This document shows positions 16,791 through 25,592 of a DNA stretch of 35,591 nucleotides, piece by piece. The stretch is from contig JAHJUI010000011.1 in the NCBI GenBank assembly GCA_018829185.1, forward strand, positions 1 through 35,591, given 5' to 3'. The DNA is from Nanobdellota archaeon (GTDB lineage: Archaea; Nanobdellota; Nanobdellia; SCGC-AAA011-G17; PNOQ01). Under the pieces are notes generated by a model. It was not told where the DNA came from, made no database searches, and saw nothing but the letters and a program-made list of their open reading frames with translations. The position numbers and the translations under genes are program-made. The stretch's first letter is position 1, and every line of letters starts with the position of its first letter.

Positions 16791-18047
16791 ATGAGGGGTG
16801 CATTATATTTATTTTTAGCAGTTTTTTTAGTTTTTATTATAGCTTTATCTGTTTTTAATGGTGGGATAACTGGAAAGGCAACTCTTCCTTCTGAACTTCC
16901 TGATCCTGATGATCCACCACCCCCGCCACCCCCCCCTGCAGATGATGGTGGAGACAATCCCGAATTTGATGGAGATTTACAAGATGTGTCTTTATCTCCC
17001 ATAATTAGTAGATTTATGGGTCTTGATGATGGTGAAACTTTAATTTCTATTAAACAATTTAGAGATATGAATAGAACTTTGGCCATTAAAGGAATTATAA
17101 TAAAAGTTACTTCTTCTCATGTTACGAAAATTGAAGATAAATGTGTTGATGCAACTACATTAAATCAATATTATATTGAAGATAAACAAGTTAAGATAGA
17201 AGAAATAAGATGTGAAAATAATTGTTATGATGGAAAATGTTTAGAATTTAGTTGTAGAGATTCTGATGGAGACAATGTAAACATACTTGGTTTTGTTGAG
17301 GGTGTTGGTCCTGAAAATAATATTTATTATATGGAAGATTATTGTGTTATGGATAATGTTAGAGAGTTTATTTGTGTAAATGATTTACCTCAAGATTATG
17401 ATTTCCTTTGTGAATTTGGTTGTGATTCTGGAAAATGTAAGAAAAGAATTCAAGAATTTTATGGATTTGATAGTGATGGACGTTATGCTTGGTTTACACC
17501 AGGATTTATAACTGGAAGAGATGAAAATGGAGATTTTAGAGAAGATGATAAATGCTATAATTCGTATATACTCACGGAGTTTTATTATACTGGGGCTAAA
17601 CTGAATGGGAAGGGGAAGGATTATATTGGTTGTTTTAATGGATGTAAAAATGGAGCTTGTATATCTTTAACTGAAGAGAATGAATATCATTCTATTTGTC
17701 TAGATCACTATTGTGCAAAAGTGGAAGGTCCTGGAGAAAATACCTGCTCTGCTAATGAAGATTGTGGCGGAGAAGAAGGATCTGGAATGTATAAAGCATT
17801 TGTTATGGAGGAGAATGGTACAAAAAAATGTGTATCAACTACTAAACCCGGGGAAGAACCTTGTTTAGAAGATGAACCTACAGATAAAATATATTGTTCT
17901 GATTTAGAAGGAGTTTCATGCGGAGAAGGAAGATGTGTTGGTAAGTATGTAGCTACTGATGATGTTCCACCAGTTAATTGTTGTGTTGGAACATGTTTGA
18001 ATCCATTTATCGCTGGATTAAATAATATTTTAAATAGTTTTTCTTAG
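16791..18047 (+). CDS. Pro- and Cys-rich membrane-anchored surface protein
   Basis: A 418-residue protein with an N-terminal membrane helix (LYLFLAVFLVFIIALSVF), the GITGKA motif also seen in spirit in the previous protein (EITGEA), a Pro-rich stalk and a long Cys-rich exterior (CxNNCYDGKC, CEFGCDSGKCKK, CFNGCKNGAC repeats). The spacing of Cys suggests repeated small disulfide domains. The stalk is encoded by C-runs including eight consecutive C at about 16929-16936, odd in this AT-rich genome. Leaderless promoter (GTTTTTAAAG) about 27 nt upstream. The stop codon overlaps the convergent smc stop. No family recognised; surface location is well supported. Confidence 0.75.
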   Translation: MRGALYLFLAVFLVFIIALSVFNGGITGKATLPSELPDPDDPPPPPPPPADDGGDNPEFDGDLQDVSLSPIISRFMGLDDGETLISIKQFRDMNRTLAIKGIIIKVTSSHVTKIEDKCVDATTLNQYYIEDKQVKIEEIRCENNCYDGKCLEFSCRDSDGDNVNILGFVEGVGPENNIYYMEDYCVMDNVREFICVNDLPQDYDFLCEFGCDSGKCKKRIQEFYGFDSDGRYAWFTPGFITGRDENGDFREDDKCYNSYILTEFYYTGAKLNGKGKDYIGCFNGCKNGACISLTEENEYHSICLDHYCAKVEGPGENTCSANEDCGGEEGSGMYKAFVMEENGTKKCVSTTKPGEEPCLEDEPTDKIYCSDLEGVSCGEGRCVGKYVATDDVPPVNCCVGTCLNPFIAGLNNILNSFS

Positions 18048-21000
18048 ATTTTTAAAGAAATAATTTTAGAAACGCCTTGTTGCATTGATACTCCATAGAC
18101 TTGGTGTGCTTCTGATATAATTGCGTCATTATGGGAAATTACAATATATTGGGCATTACTTGAATATTGATTGATTAGTTGTGATAATTTTTCTGAGTTT
18201 GTTTTGTCTAGTGCTGCATCTACTTCGTCTAATAAGTAGAATGAAGCTGGTTGTAGCTCTTGAATAGCAAAAATGAAAGCTAGAGCTGCTAATGTTTTTT
18301 CTCCACCTGAAAGACTCCTAATATCTAAGTATTTGTGTGTTCCATGTAATCTTACATTGATTTCTACTCCCCCCTCTAAAGGTTCTTCTTTATTTTCCAT
18401 TTCTAAGAAAGCTTCTCCTTTTTTTGTTAATAATGAGAAAATTTCTTGGAATTGACTTTTTAATTGTCTAAATGTTTTCATGAAAACTGCTGCTTTTTTA
18501 GAATCTATTTCAGCTATTAATGAAAGAACATCTTCTTTTTCTGATTTTAATTTTGCTTGTTTTTCTACTAATGATTTATGCTCTGTTTCTAATCTTTCAT
18601 ATACTTCTAAGGCACGCATGTTTACACTACCTAATCTTGCCACCATTGTTTCGAATTCTTTGATTTCTGTTTTTAATTGATCTAGGTTCATTCCTCTTCT
18701 TATCTTTCCATCTTTAAATTGTTCAAATTCTTCATTCAGACCATCTATTTTTGCGATTATGGTTGCTTTTTTAATTGATAGTTCATTTTTCTTTAGTTCT
18801 AATTGTCTTATTCTTTCATTTTCTTTATCTATGCCCAGTTCTTTATTTTGAATATCTTCTGAGAATTTATTTCTTTTTGTTGCTAGGTCTTTGAATTTTC
18901 CATAGAAATCAACTTCTTTCTTTTGTCTTTGTTTTAAATCTTTATTTTTTACAATTAATAGTTGGATTAAATTTGTTAATTCGTTTTTGAAATCTTCATT
19001 TTCTTTACCTTGGGATTTTAGAATTTGATCTATTCTTTGAGATTCTGTTTTTATCATTGAGACTTGATTATCTATATTTGTAATTTCAGATTTTTTATGA
19101 AGGATTTCTTCTTTAATTTTATTTTGTTTTTCATTTAAAGTGTTTAAACCAGAAGTAATTGTTGGATCTTTCATTAGTTTATCTCTGATTATTAATGATT
19201 GTTTTTTTAATTGAGTGATTTCATTGAAATTGGTTTTTAATTTATTTTCTACATCTTTTATGTCATTTGTTACTTCTTTTTGTTGGTTTTCTAAAGCTAT
19301 TTTTTCTTCTTCTATTTGGGTTATATCTATTTCTAATCCTAAGCTCTTTTCTAGCTTTATTATTGATCCTTCGTATTCTGCTTTTTCATGTCTTAAGTTT
19401 GTTATTTTTTCTTCTGCTTGATCTCTTTTTTCTCCTAAGCTAGTTATTATCTTTGATAATCTCGTTGTTTCTTGTTCCAATTCTTTTATTTTAATATTAA
19501 TTTCTTTTTCAGAGAATTTGCCTTGTTTTTTTCTGTAACCCCCAATCATTGCTCCACTTGGTTCCATCAAATCTCCTTCTAAAGTTACCATTCTAGTCCT
19601 TCCTATTCCTATTTTTCTTGCAGTTTCTATGTTATCTACAATTACAGTATTTCCTAGAACATATGAGAATATATTTTTGAATTTTAGATCATATTTTATT
19701 ACTTCATGAGCTAAACCTTTTATTCCCTCTGATTTTATGTTTTCTTGAGGTTTTCTAGCTTTTATTTTGTTAATTGGTAGGAAATTAACTACTCCTAACC
19801 TGTTTTGTTTTAGCATTTGTATTAACCTAGCTGCTGTTACATCATTATCTACTACTATGCTATTTGCTCTTGCCCCAGCTGCTACTTCAATTGCTAAAGA
19901 ATATTCTTGAGGTACTTCTGCTAAACTTGATACTAATCCGTAGACTCCCTTTTGTTTGTCTTTGATTATTTTCTTTATTGCTTGGTTATTTGATAAATGT
20001 GCTTGTTGACTTAGGTTTTTTGCCTTAAGTTCTGCTAAATTTTGATTTTCTGAAACTAATTTTGATCTTGCTGCATGAAGTTGGGTTGCTAGCATAGAAT
20101 CATCTGTAAGTCTTTTACTTAGTTCTTTTACTGAGTTTTCAAATTTAGTTTTTAATTCTTCTATTTTTGAAGAGTCTTTGCTTTCTTTTATTTTATTTAG
20201 GTTTACTTTTATGGTGTCTAAATGATAGGTTGCTTTATCTTTTTCTCTGACTAATTCTGCTTTTTCTTCTTGTAGTTCTTGAATATTATTTGAAACATAA
20301 TCTACTTTTTGTTCTATTTCTTCTATTTTTGTTGAGAAATCGCCTATGTTTTCAATTTTATGTTTTTTCTTAAATATTTGTAATTCTTTTAGAATTGTGT
20401 TTTCTGAGCTATGTATTTTTTCTATTTCATTTGTTATTTCTTTTTTATTTTTTGTTAATTCTGATATTTTTGTGTTTGTTTCATTTAAAGATGTTTTTAA
20501 TTGGATTGCTCTTGCTTTTATTTTTTCTATTTCATTTTGGACTGTTTCTTGTCTTGCATTGTATTTTGCAATATCTTCTTTTAAAGTGCTTATTTCATCT
20601 CTTAATAATAATTGTTCTTTTTCTCCTTTTTCTTCTAATTGAATGTTAATATTTGTGATTTCATTTCTTTTTTCTTGGATTGCGTTTTTTATTTCTAAGA
20701 GTCTTTTGTTTACTACATTTATGTTTGTATCATATTTACTTATTTCTGATAATACTTTATTTCTTCTTTCTTCGTTTTCTTTTATTTCAATATTGATTAA
20801 AGTTGCTTTGTTGTCTTTTAATCTCCCTTGTAGTTCTTTGTAACGTTTTGCTTGATCACGTTCTTTTTTTAATTGTTTTAGGTTAGATTCTCTTTCTGTT
20901 AGGATTATACCTGATGAATTTAATCTTTCTTGAACTTTGTCAAGTTCTTTTAATGATTTTTCTTTTTTATCTTCATATACTGAGATTCCTGCTATTTCTT

Positions 21001-23083
21001 CTATTACTTCTCTTCTTGCTTCTGGCTTCATTTCCATGAAATGTACAATATCTCCTTGGAGAATTACGTTGTGACCATCTGGGTCTATTCTGGCTGCTGA
21101 GAGAGTATCTACTATTTGTTGTCTTGTCATTTTTTGGTCATTTAATTTGTAGATAGAATTTCCGTTTGGTCTGACTATTCTTGTTACTCTTACTTCCTTG
21201 TCATCTACTGGAAATTCTTTTTGAGAATTGTCAAAATGTACAGATACTTTTGCTTCTTTTGCTGGTCTGTTCTTTTTTCCACCATTGTAGATTAGGTTTG
21301 CTGATTTTTCTGCTCTCATTGATTTAGCTGAAGATTTTCCTAAGACGAAGCATAAAGCGTCCATTACATTGCTGTTGTGTACAAAAATTCCATTTCCTAT
21401 AAAATTATGACAATTTGGAATTTTTAGGTCGTATACATATGGTTCTCCTTTTACTTTTTTGATTTCTACAATCTGATCCCAGAAAATATCTGAATTAGCT
21501 AAATTTTTTAGGATATTTATTGTTTCTTTAGCTTCTTTTAAACGAGTGTTTATTTCTTTTTTGATTAAGTTGTATAAATTCTCTGCGTTTTTTGGTTTAG
21601 GATTGAATTTTTTGTGAACCCAATAAATTGTTATTCCTTGTTTGTGTAATCCTATATTTTTGCTGCAATAATTGAATTTTAATCCTAAGCTTTTGATTGA
21701 ATTTAAGAGTGAATTTCTATCTTTTTTTAGGTTTTTCTTTGTTTTTTCAAATACTTTTATTTTGTTATTAAAAATTAAAAGTGCTTCGTTAATACCTTTC
21801 CTTGTTAAACAACATCTATTTTCATTGTATGCTGAGAGTCTAGGGTATTTTTTTCTTAAGGGTTTGTAACTTATACAAAGAACCTGTTGACATTCTTTAA
21901 TTAATTTATTTGCTTCTTTTGGTATAACATCTACATTTGGATTTGTTATAATATTTAATTTTGCCCATTTTTTTAATCTTTCTTTTTTATGTTTACATTT
22001 TAAGGGGATATTTTCGTATAATAATTTTAATTTTTCTTTTCCTTCTATTGTTATGTGGTAATATGTTCTTTTTGTTTTATTTTTTGTGTTTGTTGCATAT
22101 TTTAGTTTACCCTTTTTTCTTGCTACAATTCCAAATCTTAGCAATGATAATTGAACTTGATTGGCTAATCTTTCGTTTTTTGTAACAAATTCGAAAGTTG
22201 GGTTATCTTTTCTTATTGAAGCATCACAATCAAATAAAGCTCCTAAGAAATTGGCAATTATTTGGTTGTTTGAAATTAATAATTCTGGTGGAATGTTTTT
22301 GTATAAACACGTTACTTTGTCTTTTGCTCTGAACAGTCTTTTTAAGAAGTCTGGTAGATTTTTATTCCAATAAATCAATCTTGTTGCTTTTCCTACTTTT
22401 TTTTCATATTTCAGTTCTAAATTGAATAATTTTTTTGCTAGGTTTTTGAAATCATTTAGAACATTTTCATCCATATTTACTAGTTCTATTCTATCTTTTG
22501 TTATGTATCCATCTCCTGTTAGGTATCCAACGAATCTAGCTAGTTCTTTGTTTATTTTCTTTTTTTCAAATTTGATTTCTTTTTTTATGTTTAAATTTAT
22601 TTTTCTTGGGGTTGCTATAAAATCTCCTGTTTTTAGTTTTCCTACAACTTCTGATTGAATTTTTGAATCTTTTAGTATCATAATTGGGTGACAGGCGGTT
22701 GTAGTTACTTCTTTTCCTGTTTTTGTTATTAGGGTGTATAAATGGGGTTCTCCTTTTCTTTTTATAAATGCAGAAATATTTTTTTTGATGACTTTCATTG
22801 AATTTGGTTTTAAGCCAAAAGTGTGAACTTTTTCTGGATTTTCTGGAGTGTAAACCCCGTCATCTAGCTTGATGTGCAGATTAGACTTTTTAAGGGCATT
22901 TTCTACTATTTCTCCAATTGGTTTTAATTCTCCGTTTTGTAACAAAACTTGGGTATTATAACTACACGATTTCCCACTGCCATTTGGTCCTATAATTATG
23001 TTATAATTATTTCCGAAAATAAGCTCAGTGTGATTGGCAAATGATTTGAAACCTTTGGCTGTAAGTTTAGTTATAATAGTCAT
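18044..23083 (-). CDS. smc: Chromosome segregation SMC ATPase containing an intein
   Basis: A 1679-residue precursor. The N-terminal ATPase half carries the P-loop GPNGSGKS, interrupted by an intein; without it the SMC is 1147 residues, near the normal 1170. Then follow a coiled coil, hinge (GVYGLVSSLAEVPQEYSLAIEVAAG... GAMIGG), second coiled coil, and the C-terminal half with signature LSGGEKTLAALAF and Walker B FYLLDEVDAALD. SMC dimers compact and organise the chromosome. No scpA/scpB gene adjoins it. The start overlaps the end of the TrmB-like gene by 4 nt, so the two are co-transcribed. ATPase activity must depend on intein splicing since the P-loop is split. Confidence 0.96.
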   Translation of the reverse strand: MTIITKLTAKGFKSFANHTELIFGNNYNIIIGPNGSGKSCSYNTQVLLQNGELKPIGEIVENALKKSNLHIKLDDGVYTPENPEKVHTFGLKPNSMKVIKKNISAFIKRKGEPHLYTLITKTGKEVTTTACHPIMILKDSKIQSEVVGKLKTGDFIATPRKINLNIKKEIKFEKKKINKELARFVGYLTGDGYITKDRIELVNMDENVLNDFKNLAKKLFNLELKYEKKVGKATRLIYWNKNLPDFLKRLFRAKDKVTCLYKNIPPELLISNNQIIANFLGALFDCDASIRKDNPTFEFVTKNERLANQVQLSLLRFGIVARKKGKLKYATNTKNKTKRTYYHITIEGKEKLKLLYENIPLKCKHKKERLKKWAKLNIITNPNVDVIPKEANKLIKECQQVLCISYKPLRKKYPRLSAYNENRCCLTRKGINEALLIFNNKIKVFEKTKKNLKKDRNSLLNSIKSLGLKFNYCSKNIGLHKQGITIYWVHKKFNPKPKNAENLYNLIKKEINTRLKEAKETINILKNLANSDIFWDQIVEIKKVKGEPYVYDLKIPNCHNFIGNGIFVHNSNVMDALCFVLGKSSAKSMRAEKSANLIYNGGKKNRPAKEAKVSVHFDNSQKEFPVDDKEVRVTRIVRPNGNSIYKLNDQKMTRQQIVDTLSAARIDPDGHNVILQGDIVHFMEMKPEARREVIEEIAGISVYEDKKEKSLKELDKVQERLNSSGIILTERESNLKQLKKERDQAKRYKELQGRLKDNKATLINIEIKENEERRNKVLSEISKYDTNINVVNKRLLEIKNAIQEKRNEITNINIQLEEKGEKEQLLLRDEISTLKEDIAKYNARQETVQNEIEKIKARAIQLKTSLNETNTKISELTKNKKEITNEIEKIHSSENTILKELQIFKKKHKIENIGDFSTKIEEIEQKVDYVSNNIQELQEEKAELVREKDKATYHLDTIKVNLNKIKESKDSSKIEELKTKFENSVKELSKRLTDDSMLATQLHAARSKLVSENQNLAELKAKNLSQQAHLSNNQAIKKIIKDKQKGVYGLVSSLAEVPQEYSLAIEVAAGARANSIVVDNDVTAARLIQMLKQNRLGVVNFLPINKIKARKPQENIKSEGIKGLAHEVIKYDLKFKNIFSYVLGNTVIVDNIETARKIGIGRTRMVTLEGDLMEPSGAMIGGYRKKQGKFSEKEINIKIKELEQETTRLSKIITSLGEKRDQAEEKITNLRHEKAEYEGSIIKLEKSLGLEIDITQIEEEKIALENQQKEVTNDIKDVENKLKTNFNEITQLKKQSLIIRDKLMKDPTITSGLNTLNEKQNKIKEEILHKKSEITNIDNQVSMIKTESQRIDQILKSQGKENEDFKNELTNLIQLLIVKNKDLKQRQKKEVDFYGKFKDLATKRNKFSEDIQNKELGIDKENERIRQLELKKNELSIKKATIIAKIDGLNEEFEQFKDGKIRRGMNLDQLKTEIKEFETMVARLGSVNMRALEVYERLETEHKSLVEKQAKLKSEKEDVLSLIAEIDSKKAAVFMKTFRQLKSQFQEIFSLLTKKGEAFLEMENKEEPLEGGVEINVRLHGTHKYLDIRSLSGGEKTLAALAFIFAIQELQPASFYLLDEVDAALDKTNSEKLSQLINQYSSNAQYIVISHNDAIISEAHQVYGVSMQQGVSKIISLKI
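21374..22969 (-). mobile_element. LAGLIDADG intein inserted in the SMC Walker A motif
   Basis: A 532-residue intein, SMC precursor residues 39-570. It begins with Ser (SCSYNTQVLL, Thr at position 6 as in splicing block A), has a block B (TTTACHPIMI), two LAGLIDADG motifs (LARFVGYLTGDG and IANFLGALFDCDA, both with the catalytic Asp), and ends with block F/G, HNFIGNGIFVHN, followed by Ser+1. Cutting at Lys38/Ser39 and Asn/Ser exactly restores GPNGSGKSNVMDAL; a cut at the next Cys would leave an extra Ser. Both splicing and homing domains look intact, so it may be an active selfish element. Confidence 0.92.
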
Positions 23084-23868
23084 TGATCACCACCCTTTTT
23101 CCGAAGAGGTTTAGATTTATAAGGTTTTTGTTGAGGTTTTGCAAATATCCATAGGCTGTCAAAGAAACTTTCAAAAGATTTAGCAGTTTGTTCAGAAACT
23201 ATATGTATACAGGTGAATTCTTCTTCGTAGGAAAAGATAAAACTGTTGTTGTTTATTATCATAACCGCGGATGGACTGAATGTTGTTATTTCTCTTACTT
23301 CTGTGTATTTTATTTTTTTGAAGTATTCCCAGTATGGGGTGTTTTTATCAGAGAAAAGAATGAATGCTTTTTTCTTTAATTGTAACCTTCTTTTATGCCA
23401 TTTTTTCCAGAAGTTATTAAACTTTTCGTCTTTTGAAGATCTTATTCCCATAATTTTTATTTCTTTTCCTTGTTCTAATGCTTCATAAACAACTGTTGCA
23501 ATTCCTTTAAATCCTTTTACTAAGGAGACGTTTTCTGGTTTTGTTGCATGTTTTTTTAATTCTTCTAGATGGGGTAGTATTTTTTCCAATTCTTTTTCTT
23601 GTTTTTCTAGATGTTTTTTATTATCTTGAAGGTAATTTAAAATCATCTTTGGGTCGTTTGCAATGAAATGTTTTATGTTATTTTCATATACAACTTTTAC
23701 TAAGCCTTTATCTACTAATTTGTATAAAGTTTCGTATATTTTTCCACCAGAGATTTTAGCTTGTCTTACTATTTCTCCGCTTTTTGCTTTTCCTAATTTT
23801 AGTAATGCTAAGTAAGTTAGAACTTCATTTTTGGTTAATCCTGCTTCTTCTAGTAAATTTTCATACAT
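23080..23868 (-). CDS. TrmB-like transcriptional regulator
   Basis: A 262-residue protein with an N-terminal TrmB-type winged helix (LTKNEVLTYLALLKLGKAKSGEIVRQAKISGGKIYETLYKL), a coiled-coil linker (about 85-110) and a C-terminal effector-type domain like that of TrmB family members, shorter than the sugar-binding versions (~340). The track starts at GTG 23880, but ATG 23868 is about 31 nt from the palindromic TATA TATTTAAATA whereas the GTG is too close, so ATG 23868 is preferred. It overlaps smc by 4 nt, an unusual partner for this family. Ligand and target genes unknown. Confidence 0.83.
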   Translation of the reverse strand: MYENLLEEAGLTKNEVLTYLALLKLGKAKSGEIVRQAKISGGKIYETLYKLVDKGLVKVVYENNIKHFIANDPKMILNYLQDNKKHLEKQEKELEKILPHLEELKKHATKPENVSLVKGFKGIATVVYEALEQGKEIKIMGIRSSKDEKFNNFWKKWHKRRLQLKKKAFILFSDKNTPYWEYFKKIKYTEVREITTFSPSAVMIINNNSFIFSYEEEFTCIHIVSEQTAKSFESFFDSLWIFAKPQQKPYKSKPLRKKGGDQ

Positions 23869-23894
23869 TCTACTTACCACTAGGTGGGAGGCAG

Positions 23895-23904
23895 TATTTA
23901 AATA
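23895..23904. promoter_or_regulatory. Palindromic TATA between trmB-like and 23959 genes
   Basis: TATTTAAATA is a perfect palindrome in the divergent gap. It is correctly placed for a leaderless start at 23868 on the minus strand and, with a leader carrying GGAGGTGTT, could also serve the plus-strand gene at 23959. Confidence 0.45.
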
Positions 23905-23958
23905 TAACTATATTCATATTACTACTATGAAAGAATAACACAATGGAGGTGTTAAAAA

Positions 23959-24249
23959 ATGGGAATACATTATAAAAAAGCAGCATATAGGGTAGATATT
24001 AATGTTTTAGGAACTAGATTTCATACGTTTACTGGAGATTTAGGAACTGCTCTTTGTATAACTAAAAGAATGGAGAGAGAAGAACACCACCCTCAAATTT
24101 ATGAAATTCCAGTAAAAGAGTATAGACCTCATAGGCCTGCAGGTAGACATATAGAATTAATTTATCAGAATGATGAAATATTCGGAACAAAGTCACCAAA
24201 ATCTTTGGAAGACTTAGAAAAATTAGTTGAAGCTGGAGAGAATAAATAA
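23959..24249 (+). CDS. Small unknown protein, 96 aa
   Basis: A 96-residue basic cytoplasmic protein that I do not recognise. It has a strong Shine-Dalgarno (GGAGGTGTT), no signal peptide and no membrane segment. The N-terminal half reads as strand-helix (VDINVLGTRFHTF...ALCITKRMEREE), the middle has an Arg/Pro/His cluster (EYRPHRPAGRHIEL), and the end is an acidic helix. It lies alone between the divergent TrmB-like gene and the convergent FAD dehydrogenase. The good ribosome site and start support expression. Confidence 0.65.
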   Translation: MGIHYKKAAYRVDINVLGTRFHTFTGDLGTALCITKRMEREEHHPQIYEIPVKEYRPHRPAGRHIELIYQNDEIFGTKSPKSLEDLEKLVEAGENK

Positions 24250-24253
24250 TTTT

Positions 24254-25591
24254 TTATTTTTTCAAAATTCCTTTAGCAGCAATAATTCCGTTTGCTGCAG
24301 CGCCTACAATGTTTCCAGATAGTCCTGCACCATCGCCAGCGAAGTAAAGGTTTTTTATTTTGCTTTCTAAGAATTTGTCTGTTTCTATCCTTGCTGAGCG
24401 AAATTTGATTTCTGGGCCATATAATAATGTTGAGTCTGATGCTATTCCTGGCATTACTTTGTCTAGCTTTTCTAAACCTTCAATTAAGTTTCTCATTACT
24501 CTTGCAGGAAATATCATGCTTAAATCTCCAGGTGTTACATCTTTAAAAGAAGGTATTACATAACTTTTTTTGATTCTGTACCATGTGCTTCTTCTACCAT
24601 TTTTCAAATCTCTAAATCTTTGTAATATTGGTTTGTTTCCACCAATTAGATTTGCTACTCTTCCAATTGCTTCACCATAACTAATTGTGTTTGAGACTGG
24701 TTCTGTAAGTTTAACTTTTGTGACTAATGCGAAATTGCTATTGTTTGATTTAACATTCGAGTTAGAATGTCCGTTTACGAAAACAAAATCATCATATTCC
24801 TCTTTTGATACGTAACCATTTGGGCAAGGGCAGAATGTTCTTACAGTGTCATCGAAATGATCTGATTGTAATTTGAATATTGATTCATACATTGTTTTTG
24901 AGTATTCTTCCATTATTTGTGATGGGAATTCTACTCTTACTCCGACCCATATTGATTGAAATGTAAATTCTAAACCTAATCTCTTTGCTTCATCCCTCAT
25001 CCATAATGCACCTATTCTTCCTGGCGCTACTAAGACATATTTTGCAAGTAAATCTCCTTTTGGAGTTTTAACTCCTTTAATTTCATTATTTTCTGTTAGA
25101 ATTTGGCTAACCTCTAAATTAGTGTAAATTTTAACTCCTTTTTCTTCTAAATACATTTCGAATTTCTGCATTACTTTCGGTAGTTTGTCTGAGCCGACAT
25201 GTCTTAATTTTCTTACAATTAGGTTAATTCCTTCTTTTTTTGTTCTGGCAACTAATTCATTTACTTTTTCCATGTCTTTGGGATAATAATCTGAATCTAC
25301 TCCAAATCTTGTGAAAATTTGATCAACATAATCTAAAAATGTTTGATATTCTTCTTCATCATAGAAATCTAGAAGTTTTTCATGGCTTAAAACTGGGGTG
25401 AAATGCAATTTACCGTCGGAGAATAAGCCACTACCACCAATGCCACACATTACGTCTGTTCTTTCTCTTGTTTTTGAGCTTTTTCCTTTGTCAATTAAAC
25501 AGACTTTTATTTCTGGTTTTTGGGTAATTAACTCATATGCTGCAAATAAGCCAGCTGGCCCACCTCCTACTATAATTACGTCGTAATTCAT
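24254..25591 (-). CDS. FAD-dependent dehydrogenase (COG2509 type)
   Basis: A 445-residue flavoprotein with an N-terminal dinucleotide-binding motif (DVIIVGGGPAGLFAAYEL), a CGIGGSGLFSDGK segment typical of COG2509 proteins, and a C-terminal FAD motif (YFAGDGAGLSGNIVGAAANGIIAA). It is predicted to be a cytoplasmic oxidoreductase; the substrate is not known for this family. It starts 1 nt after the purA stop, so the two genes form one transcript. The pairing could be chance economy of a small genome rather than a shared pathway. Confidence 0.87.
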   Translation of the reverse strand: MNYDVIIVGGGPAGLFAAYELITQKPEIKVCLIDKGKSSKTRERTDVMCGIGGSGLFSDGKLHFTPVLSHEKLLDFYDEEEYQTFLDYVDQIFTRFGVDSDYYPKDMEKVNELVARTKKEGINLIVRKLRHVGSDKLPKVMQKFEMYLEEKGVKIYTNLEVSQILTENNEIKGVKTPKGDLLAKYVLVAPGRIGALWMRDEAKRLGLEFTFQSIWVGVRVEFPSQIMEEYSKTMYESIFKLQSDHFDDTVRTFCPCPNGYVSKEEYDDFVFVNGHSNSNVKSNNSNFALVTKVKLTEPVSNTISYGEAIGRVANLIGGNKPILQRFRDLKNGRRSTWYRIKKSYVIPSFKDVTPGDLSMIFPARVMRNLIEGLEKLDKVMPGIASDSTLLYGPEIKFRSARIETDKFLESKIKNLYFAGDGAGLSGNIVGAAANGIIAAKGILKK

Positions 25592-25592
25592 C

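Noticed and set aside
18273-22658. Ten plus-strand ORFs inside smc
   Set aside because: All are antisense shadows of the AT-rich smc/intein gene, with low-complexity Phe/Ser/Leu products and no ribosome sites.
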